A stretch of DNA of 64,000 nt from Bacteroidales bacterium (lineage in GTDB: Bacteria > Bacteroidota > Bacteroidia > Bacteroidales > JAGOPY01): NCBI GenBank assembly GCA_017991835.1, contig JAGOPY010000001.1, forward strand, positions 273,892-337,891, given 5' to 3'. The notes under the pieces are model-generated. The model had not been told where the DNA came from. It saw nothing but the letters and a program-made list of their open reading frames with translations, and searched no databases. Shown here one piece after another: positions 26,109-33,928 of the stretch. Each line of letters opens with the position of its first letter. The first letter of the stretch is position 1. A program made the translations under genes and the position numbers.

Positions 26109-28613
26109 GTGGAAAACGACAATACCCGTATTTATCAACAAACTCAGCCCATCCAGCAACAGGAAGAGGGTTTTGATTATAAAGCCCTGTTTTTCAAATT
26201 ATACCGCCACTGGTATTTTTTCATCCTGACCATTGTCGTGGCGCTGATCATTGCCTTCTTATTCAACAAATACACCAAACCTGTATATGAGGTCAGTACA
26301 ACAGTCATCATTAAATCCGACAGAGGGAATAAAATCGATCCCCAGCAACTGATCGGACTGGGTTTCCGCAATGACCTCCAGAATATTGAAAACGAAATCG
26401 GCGTCCTCACATCGTATTCCCTGACCGAAAGGACGATCAGGAACCTCGATTTTTTTGTGGCCTATTTTGAAGAAGAAAATTTCATCTCTAAAGAACTTTA
26501 CGGAAACAGCCCTTACGAGGTTGTATTTGATACCAGCCATCTGCAGCCGGTTAACGTGGAATTCAAAGTGACCATTCTTTCCTCCTCAAAATATACCATA
26601 CAGGCCGAATACGAAAATGTAAAGCTCTATAGTTATTCGCAATTTAAAGAATCGGATCAGGAATATCCTTTCTTCAAGATCAATGACACACTCTATTTCG
26701 GTGAACAGCTTGAGAATGAGGCATGCAGTTTTCATATTGTACCGAATCCCCGTGTAAAAGCATCCAACCTGGCGGGAAAAAACCTGGCATTTGTCTTTAA
26801 AGATCTGAAATCCCTGGTTGGACGGTACCAGGGGCTGAATATCGAGCCGATCAACAAAGACGCTTCCATTCTCAAAATATCACTCAGGGGATTCAATGAA
26901 GCAAAGGCCGTGGCTTTCCTTAACATGTTAACCCGGGAATATCTTGCCCAGGGCCTCGAAAAGAAAAACCTTATCGCCACCAACACGATCCGTTTTATCG
27001 ACGAACAGCTTATGGACATCAGCGATTCGCTGAATTATGCCGAAATGGAATTGCAGGACTACCGGAGCCAGAATATCGTCATGGATATCGATTTCCAGTC
27101 GCAGCAGGCAGTTGATTATATGAAAACGCTGGAAACCCAGAAAGCCGATCTGAGCATCAAGAACATGTACTACAAATCGCTGAAGAAATACGTGGAAACC
27201 AATAAGGACGTACAGCAGGGCCTTATTGTGCCTTCGGCAATGGGTATCGAAGATCCTCTCACTACCAGCCTCATCCAGGAACTGTCCACCCTGTTCAATG
27301 AGCGTGCAGAAGCCCTTTTGACATCGACAGAAAAAAATCCGACCATCATTGCATACGATCTGAGGATTGAAAATACGAAAAATGCCCTGCTGGAAAACAT
27401 CACCAACATTGTCAAAAATTCCGATCTGACCCTGAAAGATATCAACAGCCGGATCAACGCCCTGACAGACCAGATGACCAATATTCCGAAAACACAAAGG
27501 GAATTGCTGGGAATCACGAGAAAATTCACACTGAGCGACAATATCTACAACTTTTTACAGCAACGCCGTGCCGAGGCGCAGATAACCCGGGCATCAAATG
27601 TTTCAGACAATGAAATTGTCGACCGGGCCAGGCTCCTCGACGCCTCGCCGGTTTATCCCAAAAAAAGCCTGAACTACATCATCGCCATTATTCTTGGCCT
27701 GGTGCTTCCGGTGCTTTATGTCCTCGGCAAAGATTATCTCAACGATAAGATCGTGGAAAGAGGCGATATCGAAAAGATCACCCATTTGCCGATCATCGGG
27801 CATGTCATCCATAGCAACCGTCTCAATACCATTGTCGTAGCCGAATCGCCCAAGTCGTCCATTGCCGAGTCGTTCCGGTCGATCCGTACCAACCTGGCCT
27901 TTGTCACGAAGGGCAAAGAACAGATCACGGTTCTGGTGACCTCCGACATGGTCAGCACCGGCAAAACCTTCATATCCATAAACCTGGCTTCTATTTTTGC
28001 CCTATATGGCAAGAAAACGGTACTGGTCGGATTTGACCTCAGGAAACCGAAAATTTACCAGGATTTTGGCCTTTCAAATGCCGAAGGGGTCAGCTCCTAC
28101 CTGATAAACAAAAGCACCTATGAAGGGATCGTTCAGCATTCGATGATCGATAACCTCGACATTGTGATGGCCGGACCGGTTCCCCCGAACCCTTCCGAAT
28201 TGATCGCCTCCCCGAAAACCGACGAGTTGTTCGAACGTCTCAAGAAGGATTACGATTACATTATCATCGACACACCCCCCGTCGGACTCGTTACCGATGC
28301 CTTCCTCCTCATGAAATATACCGACGCCAACCTCTTTGCCGTTCGTCAGAATTACACCCTTAAAAAAGTCTTCGGTTCGATCATTAACGATATCGAAAAA
28401 CGGAATATCCCCAATATCCACATTCTGATCAACGACGTAAAACTCACCAAAGGATCCTATGGATACGGTTATGGATACGGATATGGCTACGGATATGGTT
28501 ACGGGTATGGTTACGGGTATGGGTATGGTTACGGGTATGGATACGGATATTATTCCGATGATAAGGAGAAGGAGAAGGAATCGACCATGAGCCGGATTTT
28601 CAAGAAGTCATGA
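26109..28613 (+). CDS. Wzc-like polysaccharide co-polymerase and tyrosine autokinase
   Basis: An 834-residue inner-membrane protein controlling polysaccharide chain length and export. It has an N-terminal Wzz domain with a membrane helix near residue 40 (FFILTIVVALIIAFLF), a long periplasmic coiled-coil region, a second helix near residue 525, then a BY-kinase domain. That domain has a Walker A-like VSTGKTFISIN, a Walker A' VLVGFDLRKPK and a Walker B YIIIDTPPVG. The C-terminal autophosphorylation tail is a Gly-Tyr repeat with 17 tyrosines (residues 784-815). The start codon is GTG. It is expected to work with the Wza-like lipoprotein. Confidence 0.92.
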   Translation: MENDNTRIYQQTQPIQQQEEGFDYKALFFKLYRHWYFFILTIVVALIIAFLFNKYTKPVYEVSTTVIIKSDRGNKIDPQQLIGLGFRNDLQNIENEIGVLTSYSLTERTIRNLDFFVAYFEEENFISKELYGNSPYEVVFDTSHLQPVNVEFKVTILSSSKYTIQAEYENVKLYSYSQFKESDQEYPFFKINDTLYFGEQLENEACSFHIVPNPRVKASNLAGKNLAFVFKDLKSLVGRYQGLNIEPINKDASILKISLRGFNEAKAVAFLNMLTREYLAQGLEKKNLIATNTIRFIDEQLMDISDSLNYAEMELQDYRSQNIVMDIDFQSQQAVDYMKTLETQKADLSIKNMYYKSLKKYVETNKDVQQGLIVPSAMGIEDPLTTSLIQELSTLFNERAEALLTSTEKNPTIIAYDLRIENTKNALLENITNIVKNSDLTLKDINSRINALTDQMTNIPKTQRELLGITRKFTLSDNIYNFLQQRRAEAQITRASNVSDNEIVDRARLLDASPVYPKKSLNYIIAIILGLVLPVLYVLGKDYLNDKIVERGDIEKITHLPIIGHVIHSNRLNTIVVAESPKSSIAESFRSIRTNLAFVTKGKEQITVLVTSDMVSTGKTFISINLASIFALYGKKTVLVGFDLRKPKIYQDFGLSNAEGVSSYLINKSTYEGIVQHSMIDNLDIVMAGPVPPNPSELIASPKTDELFERLKKDYDYIIIDTPPVGLVTDAFLLMKYTDANLFAVRQNYTLKKVFGSIINDIEKRNIPNIHILINDVKLTKGSYGYGYGYGYGYGYGYGYGYGYGYGYGYGYGYYSDDKEKEKESTMSRIFKKS
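28458..28553 (+). repeat. Gly-Tyr hexanucleotide repeat tract in the kinase tail
   Basis: Thirty-two codons alternate TAY and GGN, giving Y(GY)15Y. Third bases vary, so the 6-bp repeat is imperfect at DNA level but could still change length by slippage in whole codons, altering the number of phosphorylatable tyrosines. Confidence 0.9.
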
Positions 28614-28655
28614 TCCCTGATTTTACGGTATTAATTTACGACCTTTGCATTTTTT

Positions 28656-29261
28656 ATGAAGACCATGCCGGAAAATATTTTTCCTGTTTTTCACAAGATA
28701 ATCCAGCGCGGGGATAAGGAAAAGCGCCTCGGGCAGAAAGCAGTAGTGCTTTGGTTTACAGGGCTCTCAGGCGCCGGAAAAACCACACTGGCCAAGAGAC
28801 TGGAGGAGGAGTTGTTTGCACGCAATTACATGGTCCAGATCCTTGACGGGGATAACATCCGCAGCGGCATCAACAACAATCTCAGCTTTTCGGATGATGA
28901 CCGGCGGGAAAATATCCGCAGGATCGCCGAAGTGTCGAAACTGTTCCTGAACTGCGGCATCATCGCCATCAACAGCTTTATCAGCCCTACGCAGGAGATC
29001 AGGCACCTGGCCCGAAGCATCATTGGCAAAGATGATTTTATCGAAGTCTACATCAATGCCCCTTTACAGGTATGCGAAAAACGGGACGTCAAAGGCCTTT
29101 ACGCCAAAGCGAGAAAGGGCGAGATCAAAGATTTTACCGGGATCAGCTCCCCTTTCGAACTGCCCGAAGAAGCCGATCTCGAAATCCGTACCGACCTGCT
29201 GAGCATTGAAGAATCGGTGGAGAAATTGCTGGCTTTTGTGCTGCCGAGGATAGGACGGTAG
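28656..29261 (+). CDS. cysC: Adenylylsulfate kinase
   Basis: A 201-residue APS kinase that phosphorylates APS to PAPS. It has a P-loop GLSGAGKTTLAK near residue 38, the DGDNIRSGIN motif and FISPTQEIR. It is a stand-alone kinase rather than a CysNC fusion. An ATG three codons downstream (MPENIF) is an alternative start. Its TAG stop begins a small GGACTTTA repeat, followed by a mini-hairpin repeat, before cysD. No PAPS reductase or sulfotransferase is in the window; the neighbours (Wza, Wzc, capsule genes) would fit sulfation of a polysaccharide as well as sulfur assimilation. Confidence 0.92.
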   Translation: MKTMPENIFPVFHKIIQRGDKEKRLGQKAVVLWFTGLSGAGKTTLAKRLEEELFARNYMVQILDGDNIRSGINNNLSFSDDDRRENIRRIAEVSKLFLNCGIIAINSFISPTQEIRHLARSIIGKDDFIEVYINAPLQVCEKRDVKGLYAKARKGEIKDFTGISSPFELPEEADLEIRTDLLSIEESVEKLLAFVLPRIGR

Positions 29262-29301
29262 GACTTTAGGACTTTAAGAATATAGGATGAAATATACTAA
29301 T

Positions 29302-29327
29302 GACGCGAGCGAAGCGAGCTAATGACT
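29302..29327. repeat. Mini-hairpin repeat, third copy (GCGAAGC core)
   Basis: Same 26-bp repeat as at 10018 and 10062, differing only at the hairpin loop base (GCGAAGC for GCGCAGC). TAATGAC flanks the core on both sides. Just upstream, 29259-29275 carries two GGACTTTA-like octamers that include the cysC stop codon. Confidence 0.75.
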
Positions 29328-29331
29328 TTTA

Positions 29332-30261
29332 ATGAAAACCGGAATGACTGATCATCAACGCAAATACAACCTGAACCATCTCCGTGAACTGGAATCGGAA
29401 TCGATCTATGTGATGAGGGAGGTGGCGGCGCAGTTTGAAAGGCCGGGGCTGCTTTTCTCCGGCGGTAAAGATTCTATCGTGATGGTGCATCTTGCCAAAA
29501 AAGCTTTCTGGCCGGCAAAACTCCCTTTTCCGCTGATCCATATCGATACGGGACATAATTTCGAGGAGACGATGATCTTCCGTGATGAGCTTGTCGGCAA
29601 GCTCGGCGCAGAGCTGATCGTCGGGTCGGTGCAGGAATCGATCGATACGGGCCGCGCCGTGGAAGAGACGGGCTATAATGCCAGCCGGAACCTGTTACAG
29701 ACAGTTACCCTTCTCGATACGCTTACCAAATATAAGATCGATGCGGCGATGGGCGGAGGACGAAGGGATGAAGAAAAGGCCCGCGCCAAAGAACGGTTTT
29801 TCTCCCACCGCGATGACTTCGGCCAGTGGGACCCGAAAAACCAGCGCCCCGAACTATGGAACATCTTCAACGGTAAAAAGCGGGTTGGCGAACATTTCCG
29901 GGTTTTTCCACTGAGCAACTGGACGGAAATGGATATCTGGCAGTATATCTTCCTGGAAAACATCGATATACCGAATATCTACTTTACTCATGAAAGGGAT
30001 GTCTTTAACCGCGACGGGGTCTGGCTGGCCGACGCCCCGTTCATGAAGAAAAAGGAGAATGAAAAGGTCGTCAGAATGAGGATCCGTTGCCGCACCATCG
30101 GCGATATCTCCTGCACCGGCCTGACCGTCTCCGAGGCTTCAACCCTTGAAGATATTATTGCTGAGATTGCGGCTATCCGCGTTACGGAAAGGGGCAGCCG
30201 CGCCGACGACCTCCGCTCCGAATCGGCTATGGAAGACCGGAAAAAAGAAGGCTACTTTTGA
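29332..30261 (+). CDS. cysD: Sulfate adenylyltransferase subunit 2
   Basis: A 309-residue CysD of the PAPS-reductase/ATP-pyrophosphatase superfamily. It adenylates sulfate to APS together with the GTPase CysN. The PP-loop is LLFSGGKDSIVM near residue 45; GGGRRDEEKARAKER and the C-terminal RTIGDISCTG are typical. It lies between cysC and cysN in one operon, separated from cysN by an inverted repeat array. Confidence 0.94.
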   Translation: MKTGMTDHQRKYNLNHLRELESESIYVMREVAAQFERPGLLFSGGKDSIVMVHLAKKAFWPAKLPFPLIHIDTGHNFEETMIFRDELVGKLGAELIVGSVQESIDTGRAVEETGYNASRNLLQTVTLLDTLTKYKIDAAMGGGRRDEEKARAKERFFSHRDDFGQWDPKNQRPELWNIFNGKKRVGEHFRVFPLSNWTEMDIWQYIFLENIDIPNIYFTHERDVFNRDGVWLADAPFMKKKENEKVVRMRIRCRTIGDISCTGLTVSEASTLEDIIAEIAAIRVTERGSRADDLRSESAMEDRKKEGYF

Positions 30262-30263
30262 TA

Positions 30264-30378
30264 GTTCAAAGTGAAAAGTTCAAAGTGCAAAGAGAAACGG
30301 GCAAAGATCTCATGGCATGATGAACAGAACTATCCGCTGAAAATAATACTTTGAACTTTGCCCTTTGAACTTTGAACT
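30264..30378. repeat. Inverted TTTGAAC arrays between cysD and cysN
   Basis: The left block (AGTTCAAAGTG, AAAAGTTCAAAG, TGCAAAG; 30264-30293) is mirrored by the right block (ACTTTGAACTTTG, CCCTTTGAACTTTGAACT; 30350-30379), around a unique core of about 55 bp. The TTG used as the apparent cysN start lies in the right block. Confidence 0.75.
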
Positions 30379-31664
30379 ATTTTGTTGTGGAAGAGAATTT
30401 TTCAAGCAAAGCATACCTCGAGATGGAGCTGCTGCGGTTCACCACCGCCGGCAGCGTCGACGACGGCAAGAGCACGCTGATCGGGCGTTTGCTCTACGAC
30501 AGCAAATCGATCTTCGAAGACCAGCTCGAAGCGGTCAAGCGGGCCAGCATCCGCAAAGGGAACGAAGTGATCAACCTGGCTTTGCTCACCGACGGCCTCC
30601 GTGCCGAACGCGAACAGGGGATCACGATCGATGTGGCTTACCGCTATTTTGCCACCCCCAAGCGCAAATTCATCATCGCCGACACGCCGGGCCATGTCCA
30701 GTACACCCGCAACATGGTCACCGGCGCCTCTACCGCCAATGCCGCCATCATCCTCATCGATGCCCGTAACGGCGTCACCGAGCAAACCTACCGCCACTCC
30801 TACCTCGCTTCGCTCCTCCAGATCCCCCACCTGATCATCTGTGTCAACAAAATGGACCTGATGAATTACAGCGAAGAGGTCTATGAAAAGATCAAACAGG
30901 ACTTCGGCGCTTTTGCCGCCAAACTCGACGTGAAAGATATCCAGTATGTCCCGATCAGCGCTTTGAATGGCGACAATGTCGTGGAGAAAATGAACAACAT
31001 GCCCTGGTACGAAGGGGGCACCCTGCGCTATATCCTGGAAAATGTCCATGTTGCCAGCGACCAGAACCATATCGATCCCCGTTTCCCGGTACAGTATGTC
31101 ATCCGGCCGATCTCCGACAAATACCACGATTACCGCGGATATGCAGGGCGAATCGCCGGAGGCGTTTTTCATAAAGGAGAAAAGGTGATGGTGCTCCCGT
31201 CAGGGTTCATCACCACCCTCGAGTCGATCGATATGTACGAGACGGAACTGAATGAAGCCTACCCGCCGATGTCGGTAACTTTCCGCCTGGCCGATGACCT
31301 GGATATCAGCCGCGGCGACATGATCGTCAGGGAGAATAATGTCCCCGAGATCTCCCAGGATATCGAAGTGATGATGTGCTGGATGAATGAGAAACCGATG
31401 GTGCCGGGGATGAAATACTACCTACGGCATACCACCTCAGAGGTCAGGGCGATGATCAAAGAGATCGTCTACAAGGTCGATGTCAATACACTGGAGCGGA
31501 TGCCCGATGGCAAAGAGCTGAGGATGAACGAAATCGGAAGGGTGCAGCTCCGGACCACCAAACCGCTCTATTTCGACAGCTACCGGCGCAACCGGACCAC
31601 CGGGAGCATCATCCTGATCGAAGAAGGAACTTTTAATACGGTGGGTGTGGGAATGATAGTATAA
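30372..31664 (+). CDS. cysN: Sulfate adenylyltransferase subunit 1 (GTPase)
   Basis: A 430-residue translation-factor-like GTPase that drives APS synthesis with CysD. G1 is GSVDDGKSTLIGR, G3 is DTPGHVQYTRNM and G4 is NKMDL. The C-terminal CysC domain of CysNC fusions is absent, matching the separate cysC. The longest frame begins at a TTG inside the TTTGAAC repeat array; a GTG at 30387 or the ATG at 30423 (MELLRFTTAG) are alternatives. The latter leaves only a few residues before the GTPase core. Confidence 0.94.
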   Translation: MNYFVVEENFSSKAYLEMELLRFTTAGSVDDGKSTLIGRLLYDSKSIFEDQLEAVKRASIRKGNEVINLALLTDGLRAEREQGITIDVAYRYFATPKRKFIIADTPGHVQYTRNMVTGASTANAAIILIDARNGVTEQTYRHSYLASLLQIPHLIICVNKMDLMNYSEEVYEKIKQDFGAFAAKLDVKDIQYVPISALNGDNVVEKMNNMPWYEGGTLRYILENVHVASDQNHIDPRFPVQYVIRPISDKYHDYRGYAGRIAGGVFHKGEKVMVLPSGFITTLESIDMYETELNEAYPPMSVTFRLADDLDISRGDMIVRENNVPEISQDIEVMMCWMNEKPMVPGMKYYLRHTTSEVRAMIKEIVYKVDVNTLERMPDGKELRMNEIGRVQLRTTKPLYFDSYRRNRTTGSIILIEEGTFNTVGVGMIV

Positions 31665-31681
31665 ATTTTAAATTTTGAATT

Positions 31682-32698
31682 TTGAATTTTGAATTAAACA
31701 ATGTCAGGCTTTTGGTTACGGGTGGCGCAGGTTTCATCGGGTCAGCACTCTGCGAGACTTTTCTACAGCAAGACAATGAAGTCGTCTGCCTCGACAATCT
31801 TCTCACCGGTTTCAGGAAAAATATCGAGCCGTTCCTGGCAAATCCCCGGTTTACCTTCATCGAAGGCGATATCCGCGATCCTGAAACCTGCAAAAAAGTC
31901 TGCGAAGGGGTGCAGTATGTCTTTCACCAGGCCGCTCTCGGCTCGGTGCCCCGATCCATCGAAAACCCAGCCCGGACCAATGAGATCAACATCAACGGGT
32001 TTCTGAACATGCTCGTCGCCGCCCGCGACGCCCGGGTCAACCGCTTTGTCTTCGCCTCGAGTTCGTCGGTCTACGGCACCAGCCAGATCTTGCCCAAAGT
32101 GGAAGAACAGATCGGCGAACCGCTGTCGCCTTATGCCGTTACCAAGCTCGTCAACGAGAAATATGCCCGGGTTTTTTATAATATCTATGGCCTGGAAACG
32201 ATCGGCCTACGTTATTTCAACGTGTTCGGGCGGCGCCAGGATCCATTCGGCGCTTATGCCGCCGTCATCCCCAAATGGGTGGCTCAGCTCATGAAGCACG
32301 AACGCCCCGTAATCAACGGCGACGGGAGCTATTCGAGAGATTTTACCTATATCGATAATGTGGTGGAAGCGAATGAGAAGGCGGCTACAGCCCCTACCCC
32401 TGAATCCCCTCCCCCTGCAGGAGGAGGGGACTTTGGGGAGGGGGCAGTCTTCAACGTTGCCTATGGCGCCAACACCACGCTGAATGAACTTTTCAGCATC
32501 CTGCGCGACAACCTGTCGAAATACGACCCTGAAATCGCGAAGATAGAGCCTGTCTATGGCTCCGAGCGGGCCGGCGACATTCCGCACTCCCACGCTTCGA
32601 TCGAAAAAGCCCGAAAATTACTCGGTTACAACCCGCAGTTCGACGCCAGGAAAGGATTTGAACTGGCGTGCGACTGGTACTATAAGCACTTGCGTTGA
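31682..32698 (+). CDS. NAD-dependent epimerase, WbpP-like UDP-GlcNAc(A) 4-epimerase
   Basis: A 338-residue extended SDR. The Rossmann motif is [11 protein letters not shown] near residue 14, the catalytic Ser/Tyr/Lys lie in FASSSSVYG and [11 protein letters not shown], and [13 protein letters not shown] near the C-terminus is typical of WbpP/TviC C4-epimerases. It probably supplies UDP-GalNAc or its uronate for the polysaccharide. Residues 238-254 ([12 protein letters not shown]...) are a Pro/Gly-rich insertion encoded by a repeat. The start is a TTG within a TTTGAAT-type repeat. Confidence 0.82.
   Translation: MNFELNNVRLLVTGGAGFIGSALCETFLQQDNEVVCLDNLLTGFRKNIEPFLANPRFTFIEGDIRDPETCKKVCEGVQYVFHQAALGSVPRSIENPARTNEININGFLNMLVAARDARVNRFVFASSSSVYGTSQILPKVEEQIGEPLSPYAVTKLVNEKYARVFYNIYGLETIGLRYFNVFGRRQDPFGAYAAVIPKWVAQLMKHERPVINGDGSYSRDFTYIDNVVEANEKAATAPTPESPPPAGGGDFGEGAVFNVAYGANTTLNELFSILRDNLSKYDPEIAKIEPVYGSERAGDIPHSHASIEKARKLLGYNPQFDARKGFELACDWYYKHLR
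32393..32443. repeat. GC-rich palindromic insertion in the epimerase gene
   Basis: A 51-bp Pro/Gly-coding element contains a 24-bp near-palindrome (32406-32429, 22 of 24 positions symmetric, centred on CTGCAG), then GGGGACTTTGGGGAGGGGG. It keeps the frame and falls between the strand after the [10 protein letters not shown] motif and FNVAYG, a loop region. Confidence 0.7.
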
Positions 32699-32704
32699 TG
32701 AACT

Positions 32705-33202
32705 TTGAACTGGTACGCAGTATATACCCATCCTCGCGCTGAAAAGAAAGCCCATGCCGATCTTCTCGAAAATGGGATCGAAGCTTATCTTCCGCTGCAG
32801 CGTAAACTGAAACAGTGGTCCGACCGGAAGAAATGGGTGGAGGAGCCGCTGTTCCGTTCCTATATTTTCGTCCACATCCCCCTTGCCCGCTATTTTGACG
32901 TTCTGAACACCGCGGGGATCGTGCGCTATATCACTTTTGAGGGGAAAGCCGTCGCCGTGCCGCAGAACCAGATCGATGCGATAAAGTATTATCTCTCCGA
33001 AACCGAAACGGTGCCGGAGGAACAGGATCTGAAAGATCTGAAACCAGGCGCCGCCGTGGAAATCATCCGCGGTCCGCTCAGGGGGCTCACGGGGCAACTG
33101 ATCGAATTCCAGGGCCGGCGCAAAGTACGCATCGAGATCGAAGCGCTCGGCCAGTTCCTGAATTTGAATATAGCCGTGAAAGATCTCCGGATAATAAGAT
33201 AG
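32705..33202 (+). CDS. UpxY-family transcription antiterminator (NusG-like)
   Basis: A 165-residue NusG paralogue. An NGN domain (WYAVYTHPRAEKKAHADLL at the N-terminus) is followed by a KOW motif (GPLRGLTGQLIEFQGRRKV) near residue 120. In Bacteroides, UpxY proteins prevent premature termination in the leader of their own capsule operon. Its location just before the polysaccharide locus supports that role. The start is a TTG inside the repeat TTTGAAC; no ATG is available before the conserved WYAVYT. The TAG stop overlaps the next repeat. Confidence 0.85.
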   Translation: MNWYAVYTHPRAEKKAHADLLENGIEAYLPLQRKLKQWSDRKKWVEEPLFRSYIFVHIPLARYFDVLNTAGIVRYITFEGKAVAVPQNQIDAIKYYLSETETVPEEQDLKDLKPGAAVEIIRGPLRGLTGQLIEFQGRRKVRIEIEALGQFLNLNIAVKDLRIIR

Positions 33203-33290
33203 AACGCGAATGACGCGAATCCGCCAGATGGCGGATGATCACGGATAAAAAATTCGTATAAATTCGTTTCATTCGTGTTATTCGCGTTCT
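33201..33290. repeat. Inverted GACGCGAAT array after upxY
   Basis: Arms AGAACGCGAATGACGCGAAT (33201-33220) and its near-complement (33271-33290) match at 18 of 20 positions. The core includes the short palindrome CCGCCAGATGGCGG. No T-tract follows, so I do not call it a terminator, although it could act as one in RNA. Confidence 0.75.
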
Positions 33291-33327
33291 AATCCAACCA
33301 TTTTAACGAAAAAGTAACAATTTCCTC

Positions 33328-33358
33328 TTGACAACCGTATAAAGAATGAGTAAATTTG
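33328..33358 (+). promoter_or_regulatory. Promoter of the polysaccharide locus
   Basis: TTG (33328-33330, in TTGACA), a 20-nt spacer and TAAATTTG (33351-33358) match the Bacteroidota consensus exactly. The transcript would start near 33365 and carry a leader of about 130 nt made largely of GGTGAAC repeats. It is the best promoter in the window and lies directly upstream of the locus. Confidence 0.7.
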
Positions 33359-33370
33359 CTACTCGATTTA

Positions 33371-33927
33371 GGTGAACGGTGAACGGTGAACGGTGAACGG
33401 TGAACGGTGAGCGGGTTACTGGGAGTGACGGGGCGAAGCTGTGTCAGGTGAACGGTGAACAGTGAACGGTGAAGGGTGAGGGGTAAAAAAGTTAAGTTAT
33501 GAATCATAAGGATCTGGATGTTTGGAAAGAGGGGATCGGATTGGTGACAGATATCTACAAACTTACAAGTCTTCTGCCTGATGCTGAGAAATTTGGATTG
33601 GCAAGCCAGATGAGACGCGCCGCCATTTCGATTCCATCAAATATTGCAGAAGGTGCCGGTCGAAATTCTGATAAAGAACTAATTCAATTTCTTTATATCA
33701 GCCTTGGTTCTGTTGAAGAACTGGAAACCCAAATGATCATAGGCAGTAATTTGAATTATTTTAAAACCAACGATCTTGAACCCATGTTTCAAAAAATAAT
33801 CCAGATCAGAAAATTGTTGATCGGTTTAATAAAATACTTAAAGAATAAATCCAAATAATTCTGTTCACCGTTCACTGTTCACCCTTCACGCCTCACCCTT
33901 CACCCCTCACCCTTCACCGCTCACCCC
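33371..33927. mobile_element. Candidate cassette: four-helix-bundle gene between inverted GGTGAAC arrays
   Basis: The left side has GGTGAAC arrays at 33371-33412 and 33446-33484. The right side has the reverse-complement family (GTTCACC, CTTCACC, CTCACCC) at 33863-33927. The repeats point towards each other around one small ORF. The cassette separates the locus promoter from the HTH gene, whose ATG follows the right array by one base. No transposase is present; mobility is inferred from architecture alone. Confidence 0.5.
33499..33858 (+). CDS. Four-helix-bundle protein (S23/23S rRNA intervening-sequence family)
   Basis: A 119-residue, wholly helical protein. LDVWKEGIGLVTDIYKLT, FGLASQMRRAAISIPSNIAEG and the later helices match the TIGR02436/PF05635 family. 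Related proteins are encoded by intervening sequences in 23S rRNA of Leptospira and others, and by isolated genes in Bacteroidota. Related Avd proteins assist diversity-generating retroelements and bind nucleic acid, but no reverse transcriptase is nearby. The gene is enclosed by inverted heptamer arrays and is the first ORF after the locus promoter. Confidence 0.85.
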   Translation: MNHKDLDVWKEGIGLVTDIYKLTSLLPDAEKFGLASQMRRAAISIPSNIAEGAGRNSDKELIQFLYISLGSVEELETQMIIGSNLNYFKTNDLEPMFQKIIQIRKLLIGLIKYLKNKSK

Positions 33928-33928
33928 A

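Noticed and set aside
28640..28647. Promoter before cysC (GACCTTTG)
   Set aside because: The first base deviates from TAnnTTTG and the box lies only 8 bp from the start; cysC can be served by the upstream operon.
30402..31172. 256-codon minus-strand frame opposite cysN
   Set aside because: Antisense shadow of a strongly conserved GTPase gene, with no independent signals.
33201..33290. Intrinsic terminator after upxY
   Set aside because: The inverted repeat is long and has no T-tract; the same form occurs in the non-terminator repeat family.
33371..33484. CRISPR-like direct repeats
   Set aside because: Units are only 7 bp, contiguous and without uniform spacers; no cas genes are present.
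33499..33858. Avd protein of a diversity-generating retroelement
   Set aside because: No reverse transcriptase, template/variable repeat pair or variable lectin-fold gene was found nearby; the S23-type match is simpler.
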